This document shows positions 16,111 through 25,322 of a stretch of 64,000 nucleotides of DNA, piece by piece (within the stretch, counting starts at the first letter, position 1; every line of letters begins with the position of its first letter). Both the position numbers and the translations under genes were made by a program. The stretch lies in contig CAYJRY010000001.1 in the NCBI GenBank assembly GCA_964372855.1, positions 21,573 to 85,572 of the forward strand. Direction: 5' to 3'. The notes beneath the pieces were generated by a model. It had not been told where the DNA came from and searched no databases. It saw only the letters and a list, made by a program, of their open reading frames with translations. Origin of the DNA: JACOXT01 sp964372855. GTDB taxonomy: Bacteria > Patescibacteriota > Microgenomatia > Levybacterales > UBA12049.

Positions 16111-17241
16111 TTACATATAACTATTAATAATAGGTTCTGCGTTTTTTTCGCTAAATTTATTTACGGCGTATTTTCTAGCATTTCGAGAAAATGTTTTTAA
16201 AACATTACGATTATGAAAAAAGAAATTAACAGCTTTTGCAATATCTCGATCTGTAGGCTCTATAATCTTTCCAACAGAATCAGTCACAATCATCGGTAAG
16301 GCTCCTCTATTTGAGGCAATCACTGGTGTTTTGCAAAATAATGCTCCCGCAGCAACTCTTCCAAAACCCTCCTCATTTAAGGTAGGCACAATCACTATAT
16401 CAGCAGCGCTATAATGAAGAGGTAAAAGATTAGGGATAATTGTTCCTTTATAAATAACATTTGGATATTCTTGGACGGCTTTTTTTACGTAATCAACTAG
16501 AGGACCCTCTCCATATATAAGAAAGGTGATTTTTCTATCTAGTAATTTAATGGCACTAATAAACACTTTTATACCTTTTTCTTCAATCAGTCTACCAAAA
16601 AAAGAGACAATAAATGTATTGCTAAGTCCTATTTCTTTTTTTGCTTTTTTTTTATCAACAGGTTTGAAAAAAGTGCTATCTTCCCAATTAGTATAAAGCT
16701 GAATTTTATTGGAATTTATTCCCAGACTCTCTATATCTTGTTTGGACTGATAAGAAATAGCAATAATTTTACTAGCTGATTCAAAAATCCATCTACAAAC
16801 TTGTCTATATAACCCCCTTTTTGGAAAATGATACACAGACTGAGCGGAAACTACGTAACGTTTTCTAAAAATTTTTGTCCAGAAACTTGCTGAAAATCCT
16901 GCAATTAGACCTTGAGCGTTTATCACATTAATTTTCGGATAAACTAGTAACACTAGCGGAGTTACAAAAAAAAGTAAAGGTTCTAAGAATAAAAATTCAA
17001 GCATTGGTTTTTTGTATAATTTATAAAATATTCCTCTTAGAACAGGTAACCGAAAAACAACTACATTTTTACTTTTTTCTATCCACCTACCTAAAACTGG
17101 AGTATTAAGGGGCTGATATGTAAGAACTTTAACTCTCCAATCTTTTTTAATTAACTCATCAATTAAATCTTTCAAGTGGGTTTCTAAACCTCCTATATTT
17201 GGCAAAAAGCCTATTGCTATTATGAGGATGTGTTTGCTCAT
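16111..17241 (-). CDS. Glycosyltransferase family 4 (GT-B)
   Basis: A 376-residue GT4 with a classic N-terminus, IIAIGFLPNIGGLETH (glycine-rich acceptor loop with GGxE). The donor domain starts at FIVSFFGRLIEEKG, and NEEGFGRVAAGALFCKTPVIASN is the conserved donor-binding segment. It is cytosolic and peripheral, extending a lipid-linked glycan from an NDP-sugar. The first codons overlap the stop of the RfbG-like SDR, so they are co-translated. Specificity not predictable. Confidence 0.87.
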   Translation of the reverse strand: MSKHILIIAIGFLPNIGGLETHLKDLIDELIKKDWRVKVLTYQPLNTPVLGRWIEKSKNVVVFRLPVLRGIFYKLYKKPMLEFLFLEPLLFFVTPLVLLVYPKINVINAQGLIAGFSASFWTKIFRKRYVVSAQSVYHFPKRGLYRQVCRWIFESASKIIAISYQSKQDIESLGINSNKIQLYTNWEDSTFFKPVDKKKAKKEIGLSNTFIVSFFGRLIEEKGIKVFISAIKLLDRKITFLIYGEGPLVDYVKKAVQEYPNVIYKGTIIPNLLPLHYSAADIVIVPTLNEEGFGRVAAGALFCKTPVIASNRGALPMIVTDSVGKIIEPTDRDIAKAVNFFFHNRNVLKTFSRNARKYAVNKFSEKNAEPIINSYM

Positions 17242-18191
17242 ATAAAAAGATGGGAATTTGCTTGATACCAGGCAATAGTTTTTGAAAGGCCACTATCTAA
17301 AGTTACTTTTGGATACCATCCTAATTCTCTTTTTGCTTTTGCAATTGACACATATTGTTTTTTTACTTCATTCAATCTTTCTTCAGGCAACTGCTCCATT
17401 TTAACTGTTATTTCTTTTCCCATTATTTGAATTATTTTCTGCACTAAATCATAAATTTTAATCTGCTTTCCAGTACCAATATTAAAAATCCTAAGTCTTT
17501 TTTTATTTTCTAACTTTTTTTGGGCAATTATAAGATACGCATTAATAGCATCATCAATATAAAGAAAGTCACGTATTGTACCTATATCCCATATTTCTGG
17601 CTTCTTGTCCTGTAAGATACTCTTGACAATTCTTGGGATTAAACGTGAAAAATTTAGGTCTCCCGGTCCATAAATATTAACAAATCTGGGAATTGCAACT
17701 GATAAATTATAGCTATCGGCGAAAGATTGTGCTAGTAAATCTGCGCAAGCCTTTGAAGTTTCGTATGGTCTTGATGGTTGAGGAAAATATTTTTCTTTGA
17801 ACGGAACTTTTGGATTATCCCCATACACATGAGCAGAAGACGCAATAATAACTTTTTGTATTTTATTCTCTCTTGCAGACTCTAATACATTCCATGTACC
17901 TTTAATATTTACCTCGAAGGTTTTAATAGGATTATCTTGACCGACTTCAACTATTGGCTGAGCAGCTAAGTGAAAAACAGTATTGACTTTATATCTTTTC
18001 ATAATAGCATGCAATCTATCAAAATCCTCAACCACCCCACTCTCATTTATTACATTAGTTGAAGATTTTAGTTTCTTTTTAGATAAAGTTACTACCCTTG
18101 AGTGTTTTGAAATCAATTGATTAACAAGATGTGATCCAACAAAACCACTAGCACCTGTTACGAATACTACTCTTTGTTCCCAAAATGACAT
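17238..18191 (-). CDS. CDP-glucose 4,6-dehydratase-like SDR (RfbG-like)
   Basis: A 317-residue extended SDR. The opening SFWEQRVVFVTGASGFVGSH (2-21), the segment LAAQPIVEVGQDNP, the active-site YETSK (143-147), and FVNIYGPGDLNFSRLIPR resemble CDP-glucose 4,6-dehydratases, which make CDP-4-keto-6-deoxyglucose, the substrate of RfbH-type 3-dehydratases. The RfbH-like gene at 1-1163 and RfbE-like gene at 20286 make this reading coherent. The RfbF cytidylyltransferase is not in the window. A general 4-epimerase is the alternative. Start at 18191 has AAAGGAG 6 nt upstream, one of the best ribosome-binding sites here. Confidence 0.7.
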   Translation of the reverse strand: MSFWEQRVVFVTGASGFVGSHLVNQLISKHSRVVTLSKKKLKSSTNVINESGVVEDFDRLHAIMKRYKVNTVFHLAAQPIVEVGQDNPIKTFEVNIKGTWNVLESARENKIQKVIIASSAHVYGDNPKVPFKEKYFPQPSRPYETSKACADLLAQSFADSYNLSVAIPRFVNIYGPGDLNFSRLIPRIVKSILQDKKPEIWDIGTIRDFLYIDDAINAYLIIAQKKLENKKRLRIFNIGTGKQIKIYDLVQKIIQIMGKEITVKMEQLPEERLNEVKKQYVSIAKAKRELGWYPKVTLDSGLSKTIAWYQANSHLFI

Positions 18192-18317
18192 TTATTTCTC
18201 CTTTATTATTTTAGCAGTTTATCATTTTTGATATAGCTATTTTTCTTTTACTACGCTCAGAAAACCCAGTATTCTTACCATCATATATTGTCCCACCCAA
18301 AAGAAGTTTTTACCTTT
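18192..18317 (-). promoter_or_regulatory. Intergenic region with extended -10 promoter and strong RBS for the RfbG-like gene
   Basis: The minus strand shows TGC-TAAAAT (18208-18216) followed by AAAGGAG and ATG 18191. The rest of the 126 bp contains no gene with a start codon; a stretch open for about 25 codons without a start was noticed and not called. No terminator for the upstream GT2 gene is evident. Confidence 0.45.
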
Positions 18318-19166
18318 TTAAATAGGCTTTTTGTTTGTATTAATTATCATACCAAGAAATCCACCAAAAACTTCTCCAGATCGTAGTAATATAAGTCCTG
18401 CTGTTAAAAGCGGATGTCTCAACAATAAATCAAAATGTTTTATATAAGCCGTTTTAATAGGAAAAAACTGGGCAACGGCTATATCTGGATATCGCTTAAG
18501 ATATTTCTTGAATGCTTGGCTATAGTAATACTTTTTTTCAATTCTTCCAAAAAAACTAGTTTTACCCTCATCATGATAAAGATGTTCTTTTATTTTTCTT
18601 ATCTTGCCAATCTTATTCATTCTATAATGAAAATCAGAATCCTCAACTCCAACAATTGTTCTATCAAATCCACCAATACGCAAAGCATCTTTTTTTCTAA
18701 AAAACCTGCAACATTCGTTCATACCATCTTCAAGATATATGCTAACATAGCGCTCAAGTGCTACACATTTAGTCCAAAACCCTGTACCAATAGAAATTTC
18801 TGGAATTACCAATGCAATGTTGTTATGTATTTCTCTATAGCATTCTTCGACAACTTTTGGGGTCAAATACATATCCTGATCTAGAATCAATATGTATTCA
18901 CCCTTTGCTTCACTAATACCTCTATTGCGTTGCCTACTTCTTTCAGGTCCATCTACAAAATATCTCGCATACTTTTTGATTATTTTCTCATATTTTTCTT
19001 TTTCTGAAAAAATATAGTTAATACTATTAACTACTATAATTTCTATGTTTGGGTATGATTGTTTGCATATGGACTGTAAGCATTTCTCGATTGTTCGTTC
19101 ACAACGATATGTAGCAATAACGATAGATATAAGTGGTAAATTACTTGATTTTTTTTTCTGGGTCAT
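18318..19166 (-). CDS. Glycosyltransferase family 2
   Basis: A 282-residue GT2 enzyme: ISIVIATYRCERTI, then EIIVVNSINYIF (the usual D-D/N-S step lies in VNSIN and is diverged), LDQDMYL as the DXD-type metal site, and GVEDSDFHYRM, the ED motif for the base. SRQRNRGISEAKGE is the typical pre-DXD helix. One hydrophobic stretch near the C-terminus. It follows a GT4 gene by 12 bp and ends before a 126-bp gap. Specificity unknown. Confidence 0.83.
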   Translation of the reverse strand: MTQKKKSSNLPLISIVIATYRCERTIEKCLQSICKQSYPNIEIIVVNSINYIFSEKEKYEKIIKKYARYFVDGPERSRQRNRGISEAKGEYILILDQDMYLTPKVVEECYREIHNNIALVIPEISIGTGFWTKCVALERYVSIYLEDGMNECCRFFRKKDALRIGGFDRTIVGVEDSDFHYRMNKIGKIRKIKEHLYHDEGKTSFFGRIEKKYYYSQAFKKYLKRYPDIAVAQFFPIKTAYIKHFDLLLRHPLLTAGLILLRSGEVFGGFLGMIINTNKKPI

Positions 19167-19178
19167 AAAAGTTATCTA

Positions 19179-20285
19179 TTATAACAATTTTTTGAATGCC
19201 TCGTATGAACTTTCCCAGGAAAATTTTTTACTCCATGCAATTGCACCTTTTCCTAATTTTTCTCTTAAGCCTCTTTCCTCAATAATTCTCAACATTGCCT
19301 TACTTAATTCTTGACAAGTTGGATCTTTTGATAAAATTATGCCTGTTTTATTATGTAAAACAGAATCCCGTAGTCCAGTAACGTTTGAAACTATTGCAGG
19401 CGTGCCACAAGCAGCAGCTTCTGTTACAACCATTCCCCATCCTTCTTTTACAGATGGCAATAACAATGCCCAGGCTTTCTGCATATAATACACCTTTATA
19501 TCATGTATATTTTTGTCTATAAAAAAATTATTTTTATCTACAAACTCTATATAATTTTCTAGTTTCTTTTGCCTTACTAACATTTTAAGTTTAATTTCCT
19601 CAGGTCCGTTACCAATAATCGCAAGCTTAACTTTTGGAAATTCTTTTCTAAGTTGGCTAATTGCTTCTATGCAAAGATCTGCTCGTTTCATTTTTACCAA
19701 CCTTGCAACAAAGATAAATAAAGGATCCTTAGTCTTTTTCCCTTCCTTCTTATATCGATTGTGATCTAATCCCAATGGAAAGACACGTATGAGATGAGAA
19801 GATATCCCAAATGAAATCAAATCCTCTTTTGTGCTTTTTGAGTAGCAGAGAAATTTTGTTCTAAGATAAGGAAGATATTCAAATCTTTCTAAAAAATAAG
19901 CAATTGTGGATAACGGCCAGGGGAATTCATAAAAAAATACTTCTTTGGCAAGCTGGTTAACATATACAACCCTTCTTCCATAATCAACATACAAGGGAGT
20001 TTGCCAGATAATAGTATTTACCATATCTATAACCCTATCTGGCTTCTTTTTTAATTGTAAATAATAAAAAAACGCGTGGAGGTAGACAGTGAACTTATTA
20101 CCCCGACGAATAATTTTTACACCGTCAATTTCTTCCTCAGGAAGACAGCCTTGAAATGTCCTACAAAAAAAAACGACATTATGACCGTCTTTTACTAAAC
20201 GTCTAGCGAATTCAAACGCTATGATTTCTGCTCCACCTACTTCTGGATTTTTTACGTCCTTCCAATTTAGAATTAGAATATCCAT
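19179..20285 (-). CDS. Glycosyltransferase family 4 (GT-B)
   Basis: A 368-residue GT4: DVKNPEVGGAEIIAFEFARRL is the acceptor-side loop with the GGAE motif, LFIFVARLVKMKRAD begins the donor domain, and PSVKEGWGMVVTEAAACGTPAIVSN carries the E-x7-E donor site. This is a canonical and probably active enzyme of the mannosyl/glucosyl-type GT4 group. Directly abuts the RfbE-like gene (its start follows that stop without a gap). Possibly transfers the dideoxysugar, but this is a guess from position only. Confidence 0.87.
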   Translation of the reverse strand: MDILILNWKDVKNPEVGGAEIIAFEFARRLVKDGHNVVFFCRTFQGCLPEEEIDGVKIIRRGNKFTVYLHAFFYYLQLKKKPDRVIDMVNTIIWQTPLYVDYGRRVVYVNQLAKEVFFYEFPWPLSTIAYFLERFEYLPYLRTKFLCYSKSTKEDLISFGISSHLIRVFPLGLDHNRYKKEGKKTKDPLFIFVARLVKMKRADLCIEAISQLRKEFPKVKLAIIGNGPEEIKLKMLVRQKKLENYIEFVDKNNFFIDKNIHDIKVYYMQKAWALLLPSVKEGWGMVVTEAAACGTPAIVSNVTGLRDSVLHNKTGIILSKDPTCQELSKAMLRIIEERGLREKLGKGAIAWSKKFSWESSYEAFKKLL

Positions 20286-21308
20286 TTAAACAAACAGGCC
20301 TTCATTTTCCCTGACCCATCTAAACAAACGTTCTACTCCCTCTTGTACTCCAATCGTAGGCCTCCAATTAAGCTCTCTGCTCACCTTTTCAAGGTTTGCT
20401 ATGAATACTGGCTGATCACCAGAACGAATTGGAGCGAAGGATGCATGAATCTTTCTGTTATATAATTTTTCTAATATTGGTTTAAGCTCATACCAAACAG
20501 ACAATGAATTGTTTGGGCCTCCGCCAATATTATAAATTTTTCCCTTTGCAGTATCGATGTTTTCTATTGCCAGCTCGTAGGCACGAATTAGATCATCGAC
20601 ATATAATAAATCTCTCACTTGCTTACCATTCCCATAAATAGTGATCTCTTTTTTAAGAAGCACAGCTATAATAAACCACGCAACCCAGCCTTGATCTTCA
20701 ACTCCAAACTGCCTTGGTCCATAAATACACGACTGTCTAAAAACAACAGTTGGTAAATTATAAATTCTGTAATAATCTCTTGTGTACTGATCACCCGCTC
20801 CCTTACTACATCCATAGGGAGAATGAAAATCGAGGTTTTCAGATTCGTCAATTCCATTCGGATGATTTTTAAAAGAATATCGTGTTTCTTCCTCTATTAT
20901 TCCTATATGGTCAAGATCGCCATAGACTTTATTAGTTGAACTATAGATAACGATTGGATTCTTTTTAGATAAGCGTGCCGCTTCAAGAACATTAAATGTA
21001 CCTAGCGCGTTGTTCTCAAAATCACCCCAAGGATCTACTACGGATGATGTAACCGCTACTTGACCAGCCAAATTTATAACAACATCTATATCCTCAATGT
21101 ATGATTTCAGCGCTGTGATATCGCGAATATCACCCTCAATTACCTTTACTGCATTTCCCCACTTTAGACTTCTTAACCACTCAACATTTGACTTTGATCC
21201 TTTTCTTGAGAAATTATCCAGTATAACTACATCATACCCTTTCTTTAGAAAATAAGAACTTGAATTTATTCCAATGAACCCTGCTCCTCCAGTAATTAAA
21301 ATTTTCAT
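20286..21308 (-). CDS. CDP-paratose/CDP-tyvelose 2-epimerase-like SDR (RfbE-like)
   Basis: A 340-residue extended SDR with TGGAGFIGIN (6-15), SSTNKVYGD (123-131), the active-site YGCSKGAGDQY (165-175) and FRQSCIYGPRQFGVEDQGW. The NKVYGD, SKGAGDQY and RQFGVEDQGWVAWF motifs together are the hallmark of RfbE, which turns CDP-paratose into CDP-tyvelose with bound NAD+. It needs the products of the RfbG- and RfbH-like enzymes found in this window. Homologues also occur in other 2-epimerase roles, so tyvelose itself is inferred. Confidence 0.83.
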   Translation of the reverse strand: MKILITGGAGFIGINSSSYFLKKGYDVVILDNFSRKGSKSNVEWLRSLKWGNAVKVIEGDIRDITALKSYIEDIDVVINLAGQVAVTSSVVDPWGDFENNALGTFNVLEAARLSKKNPIVIYSSTNKVYGDLDHIGIIEEETRYSFKNHPNGIDESENLDFHSPYGCSKGAGDQYTRDYYRIYNLPTVVFRQSCIYGPRQFGVEDQGWVAWFIIAVLLKKEITIYGNGKQVRDLLYVDDLIRAYELAIENIDTAKGKIYNIGGGPNNSLSVWYELKPILEKLYNRKIHASFAPIRSGDQPVFIANLEKVSRELNWRPTIGVQEGVERLFRWVRENEGLFV

Positions 21309-21310
21309 AA

Positions 21311-22117
21311 CTACACAATGTTATTTTTAAAATCAAGCTTTGGATCAAACCGCTGTTTTCTTTTACCTTTATTATAATAATGAAGAATTTTTAATCTATA
21401 AAATATTTTTACGGTGTCCCAAAGCATAAGTAATATAATTTTCCAAAAACTTCTAGACGTGATGCTGCTATTGTCTTTAAATGTAAGTTTTATAGGTGCC
21501 TCATAGATTTTTGTATATCCATAAGCATACGAAACAGCCAAAACCTCTACGTCAAACGCAAACTGTTTTACTAAAATATTAGGAAAAACATGTCTCACAA
21601 CTTCTCTTTTAAATAATTTAAGTCCAACCTGTGTGTCTTTAATATTAAAACCAAACAATAAGTGAGTAAAAGTTCTATATCCCCATGAAAGAATTTTTCG
21701 CATCAGCGGATAACTCACTATAGAATCTGGATGGAGTTTGCTTCCTACAACAATATCTGCATTGTATAGCTTCATAAAGTCAAAAAGCATAAAAATTGCC
21801 GATGGGTGAATATCCATACCTGCATCAATAAATCCTATTACATCTCCTTTTGCCTTCAACATTCCATATGTAACAGCATAACCTTTACCATGATTATGTT
21901 CATATCCAAAAACCTTAATTTTGGAAGATCTAAGCTTTTTTGCGTTTTCGAAAGTTTTATCTACCATACCATCTACAACGACTATAATTTCATATTTATA
22001 ATTAGTTCTATCCATAGTTTTTCTTAAACGATCGATGCTTTCTTCAATCACACTTTCATTTTTAAAAGACGGGACTATAATAGAAACTAGCGTATTTCTT
22101 TTAGCCAACGACTTCAT
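21311..22117 (-). CDS. DPM1/DpgS-like glycosyltransferase family 2
   Basis: A 268-residue GT2 of the dolichyl-phosphate-sugar synthase type: SIIVPSFKNE, VVVDGMVDKT, the DXD-like FIDAGMD, and VVGSKLHPDS. KDTQVGLKLFKREV is the DTQ.G.K.F signature of polyprenyl-phosphate glucose/mannose synthases. There is one probable amphipathic/TM stretch near the C-terminus (KIILLMLWDTVKIFYRL). It would load a sugar on undecaprenyl phosphate for use outside the membrane by GT-C enzymes like those of region 2. It overlaps the flippase gene upstream by 17 bp. Confidence 0.8.
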   Translation of the reverse strand: MKSLAKRNTLVSIIVPSFKNESVIEESIDRLRKTMDRTNYKYEIIVVVDGMVDKTFENAKKLRSSKIKVFGYEHNHGKGYAVTYGMLKAKGDVIGFIDAGMDIHPSAIFMLFDFMKLYNADIVVGSKLHPDSIVSYPLMRKILSWGYRTFTHLLFGFNIKDTQVGLKLFKREVVRHVFPNILVKQFAFDVEVLAVSYAYGYTKIYEAPIKLTFKDNSSITSRSFWKIILLMLWDTVKIFYRLKILHYYNKGKRKQRFDPKLDFKNNIV

Positions 22118-23363
22118 GATGTACCCTCCAATAATATACTAAAAGACATAGCAATGGAATAGCCGTAGTTACAATAGAAATAATAACCACCAACTGAAAA
22201 GTACTATGATAAAAATAAACTAATACCCCTTGAGAAATTGCTCCAACTAATACTGGGATAAAAACTTTTGTTTTTTTAATTGATAAATAATAATTCGTTA
22301 CAAGCGATAAAAGCGAATATAAAATCATAAAAATGCCAAATATCCAAAGAGTAGATTTAATAACTAAATATTCTTCCTGTTTTAAGAGGACCTTTATACT
22401 AAATTCTGGGAAAAAATAATAAAAAATAGTAATTGCGACTGAAGATGTTAATACTAAAAAAAGTGATAAATAAAAAAAATGACTATGACGCTGTCGACGC
22501 GTGTGTAGCTGAGCTACCAATGGGAACAAAACTGTAACTATCGGAGCTGAAAAAAAATAAATAATTCGCCCAAGAAGAGACATGCCCGCATATATCCCAG
22601 CTTCAGTTTCTGTAAAAAAATGCTTTACAAGTATTATATCTGTAGTTATGAAAAATGTCAGTCCTAACATTGCAATTCCTGATGGCGCAGCATACTTTAG
22701 AATCTCTTTGATGCCCACTACTTTTTCTTTCTCACTTCGAAGAATAGATCTTAAAGGAAAAAAAGTGAATAGATAAGAAGATAAATAACCTATAAGAAAT
22801 GCCAATATTCCACCTGTTACTCCCAAGCCTAGAAATATTAAAATCATACCAACCAAAAATTTTAAAAATGAAGAAAAAAATTGAAAAAAAGAAATGTAAC
22901 CAAAGGATAGTTTACCAGCAAGAATTCCTCTATTTAAGGAGCTAAGGGAAATTACAAATATTATTAAACCAACAAGAAATATCAAAAAATTATTCTCTAT
23001 TTTAAAAAAATGACTTATGTTGACTCCGAAAATTATAAAAATTCCTATAATTACGAAACCAAAAAAAATAATCAATTTATTTAGTTTCCAAAAAAAAGCA
23101 GCTACTTTTTTTATCTCACTTCGAGCAAAATATTGGCTTGAAAAATGTATAATGGTCGGAATAATAGATTCAAATGCGAGAGTAAAAAGAAGAACAATAG
23201 AAACAAGACTTGCCAAAATTCCATAATCAGAAACTGAAAGATTCCTTGTCATAAAAAAATTAAATAAAAAATTAAAAATATTTCCTATAAAAGTACCGAT
23301 AAAAACTACCAAACTTCCTGAGACGAAATGGTTTTTAATTAACGTGTGAATCAAATTGCTCAT
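22101..23363 (-). CDS. Wzx-type polysaccharide flippase (MOP superfamily)
   Basis: A 420-residue polytopic protein with about 12-14 hydrophobic segments. SGSLVVFIGTFIGNIFNFLF and NLSVSDYGILASLVSI are the typical first helices of polysaccharide-export (PF01943/PF13440) proteins; IYAGMSLLGRIIYFFSAP occurs in the middle. It would move undecaprenyl-linked glycan units across the membrane. A second copy lies at 23997-25322, similar in all the same blocks. No polymerase (Wzy) gene is seen close by. Well supported as a flippase; cargo unknown. Confidence 0.86.
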   Translation of the reverse strand: MSNLIHTLIKNHFVSGSLVVFIGTFIGNIFNFLFNFFMTRNLSVSDYGILASLVSIVLLFTLAFESIIPTIIHFSSQYFARSEIKKVAAFFWKLNKLIIFFGFVIIGIFIIFGVNISHFFKIENNFLIFLVGLIIFVISLSSLNRGILAGKLSFGYISFFQFFSSFLKFLVGMILIFLGLGVTGGILAFLIGYLSSYLFTFFPLRSILRSEKEKVVGIKEILKYAAPSGIAMLGLTFFITTDIILVKHFFTETEAGIYAGMSLLGRIIYFFSAPIVTVLFPLVAQLHTRRQRHSHFFYLSLFLVLTSSVAITIFYYFFPEFSIKVLLKQEEYLVIKSTLWIFGIFMILYSLLSLVTNYYLSIKKTKVFIPVLVGAISQGVLVYFYHSTFQLVVIISIVTTAIPLLCLLVYYWRVHHEVVG

Positions 23364-23396
23364 AATTATAAGAGAAAGACTTATTAAAAATATAGT

Positions 23397-23951
23397 TTAG
23401 AGGTTATAAATCTGAAAAACTTTTCTTACTTTATCCCAAGAGAATAATTGTCCATCTTCTAACTTTACTTGAATTTTGCTGTGAGGAATACGGCCCTCTT
23501 CTTTTGGGCTGTATAGAGAAGTTGGAAAGTTCAAAAGTATTGCGGGTATTTTAGAAACAACTAAAAACCCATGTAAGGTTTTTTTTGGAACCAATAAGAC
23601 ATAGGGGTCTTTAGTTGCTTCCATGTGGAAAAGATTCAATTTTCCAAAAGTATTGGAATCTGCTCGATTATCGGCTATTGCAACAACTATTGCGCCTTGA
23701 ACAACTAAAAACCTATCCTCTTGACCATGTGGATGATAATGCCAAACATTTTCATCTCTTGCAATTCCACTATTTGTAACAGAATAATACTGCATAGCAA
23801 ACCCGCGTTTATGGCCATAGATATCTTTCCAATCTTTTCTTAATGTTTCAACCAAAACTCCTGTTTTATCTATATTAATTTTAAGAGGATGTAACAATAC
23901 ACCTCTAACTAACTCCACATCATCTTTATTTGCAAGAGTAATATATTTCAT
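23397..23951 (-). CDS. RmlC-like cupin (dTDP-4-dehydrorhamnose 3,5-epimerase family)
   Basis: A 184-residue cupin. WHYHPHGQEDRFLVVQG (70-86) contains the first histidine-rich cupin motif, NTFGKLNLF and YVLLVPKKTLHGF follow as in RmlC, and LYSPKEEGRIPH corresponds to the C-terminal tyrosine/acid segment. RmlC itself performs 3,5-epimerisation of 4-keto-6-deoxyglucose. The RmlC GLH active-site triplet is not present as such, so it may be a related isomerase or carbohydrate-binding cupin. No rmlA, rmlB or rmlD is in the window. It lies between the two flippase genes. Confidence 0.65.
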   Translation of the reverse strand: MKYITLANKDDVELVRGVLLHPLKINIDKTGVLVETLRKDWKDIYGHKRGFAMQYYSVTNSGIARDENVWHYHPHGQEDRFLVVQGAIVVAIADNRADSNTFGKLNLFHMEATKDPYVLLVPKKTLHGFLVVSKIPAILLNFPTSLYSPKEEGRIPHSKIQVKLEDGQLFSWDKVRKVFQIYNL

Positions 23952-23996
23952 AAATAAATCAATATTAACAAATATTAAATCGTAATACCATATATG

Positions 23997-25322
23997 TTAA
24001 CATCCAATTTCTCCAGGCTTCCCTATTATAACCATCTGCTTATTAATTCTCTTATAGTTTACATATTCTCTTAAATAATAAAATAATAGGAAAGTAAGAA
24101 GAATCAAAGAGACTATTACACAAATAGACACTACTATAAAAAGTGAATCATGGTATAAGATTATAAGAAAAACCTGAGCAATAGCTGCCAATAAAACAGA
24201 AATATAGATATTGGTTTTTTTTATTGACAAAAAATAATACACAAAAAGCGAAATTAAAGAGTATATTGCTATGAATACTCCAAATAATCCTAGCAAACTA
24301 GAGGCGGATAAATATGCCTCGTTCTTTATGAAAAAAATTATGGCAAATCTTGGATACAAAAAATAAAATATAGAAATAAAAACAGAAGGAACAAATACCA
24401 TAACAATCGCCATTTTGAAAGTATTGTTATAATTTTCTTTTTTTGCATGCTTTTTAATAATAAGAGGAAACATTACACTTCCTATAGGAGCTGTAAAGAA
24501 GAAGATAACCTTTCCGACTAAAGAAAGTCCAGAATAAATACCCGCTTGTACTGGGTCAAAATAATGCTTTACTAGCAAAATATCTGTTGAAATCAGAGAT
24601 GTAATGCCTAAGAGAGTAATGGCTGAGGGAACTCCATAAGGAAGAATACTATTAAAACTAAACTTATACAAATTTATAGATTTTGTTAGAAAAACAAATC
24701 TCAGATAAAAAAACCCAAAGATAATTGGCAATATAACTGAAATAAAAACTGCCCAAATTGCTCCTTTTACACCAAAACCCAAAAAAAACAAAATAACACC
24801 AACTAATAGTTTGGAAAATAAAGAAATAACATTTACAAAAGATATAAATTTGAATGCTAATTTTGCTTGTAAAAGTCCTCCACTTACAACTCCAATATAG
24901 GCAAAGCCAATAGTTATTCCTATTATTACAATTATATTTCTATCAATCTTTAAAAAACGTCCTATCTGGTCTGCAAAAAACATAAAATAAAATAATGTAA
25001 TAATGCTTACAATTAGAAGTGCTTTAATAATTTTTAAAGAGAATGTTTTAACAGAACTATAATCCTTTTTGGCGAAATGGGCTCCGGCAAAATTAACTAT
25101 CATTGGAGTTAATGCTCCAACGGGAATTCCAACAAGAGTAATTAATGAAATTGCGCTAATTAAGACTCCGTAATCTTCTGGAAGTAAATTTCTGCTCATA
25201 AATAAGTTGAAAAGCAAATTAAATATATTGGAGATAACAGAACCTATAAAAATATAGATACTTCCTGTCAACAATTCCTGCTTAAAAATCCTCTTGCTAA
25301 ATAATAATATTCTTTCCTGCAT
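23997..25322 (-). CDS. Wzx-type polysaccharide flippase, second copy
   Basis: A 441-residue polytopic MOP-family protein. LTGSIYIFIGSVISNIFNLLF, RNLLPEDYGVLISAIS and IYSGLSLVGKVIFFFTAPIG align with the same blocks of the flippase at 22101-23363, so the two are paralogues. The tail adds a short cysteine-ending extension. It overlaps the stop/start with the upstream GT4 gene (shared base at 25322). Two flippases in one operon suggest two different glycan units or a duplicated gene retained by divergence. Confidence 0.86.
   Translation of the reverse strand: MQERILLFSKRIFKQELLTGSIYIFIGSVISNIFNLLFNLFMSRNLLPEDYGVLISAISLITLVGIPVGALTPMIVNFAGAHFAKKDYSSVKTFSLKIIKALLIVSIITLFYFMFFADQIGRFLKIDRNIIVIIGITIGFAYIGVVSGGLLQAKLAFKFISFVNVISLFSKLLVGVILFFLGFGVKGAIWAVFISVILPIIFGFFYLRFVFLTKSINLYKFSFNSILPYGVPSAITLLGITSLISTDILLVKHYFDPVQAGIYSGLSLVGKVIFFFTAPIGSVMFPLIIKKHAKKENYNNTFKMAIVMVFVPSVFISIFYFLYPRFAIIFFIKNEAYLSASSLLGLFGVFIAIYSLISLFVYYFLSIKKTNIYISVLLAAIAQVFLIILYHDSLFIVVSICVIVSLILLTFLLFYYLREYVNYKRINKQMVIIGKPGEIGC

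Noticed and set aside
18225..18317. Possible coding remnant in the gap before the RfbG-like gene
   Set aside because: A frame open for about 25 codons exists, but it has no start codon and I could not match it to any family in the window.
18435..18884. Plus-strand open frame of 149 codons, longest of the antisense frames
   Set aside because: It is opposite the GT2 gene at 18318-19166, cysteine- and phenylalanine-rich without domain pattern, and has no ribosome-binding site.
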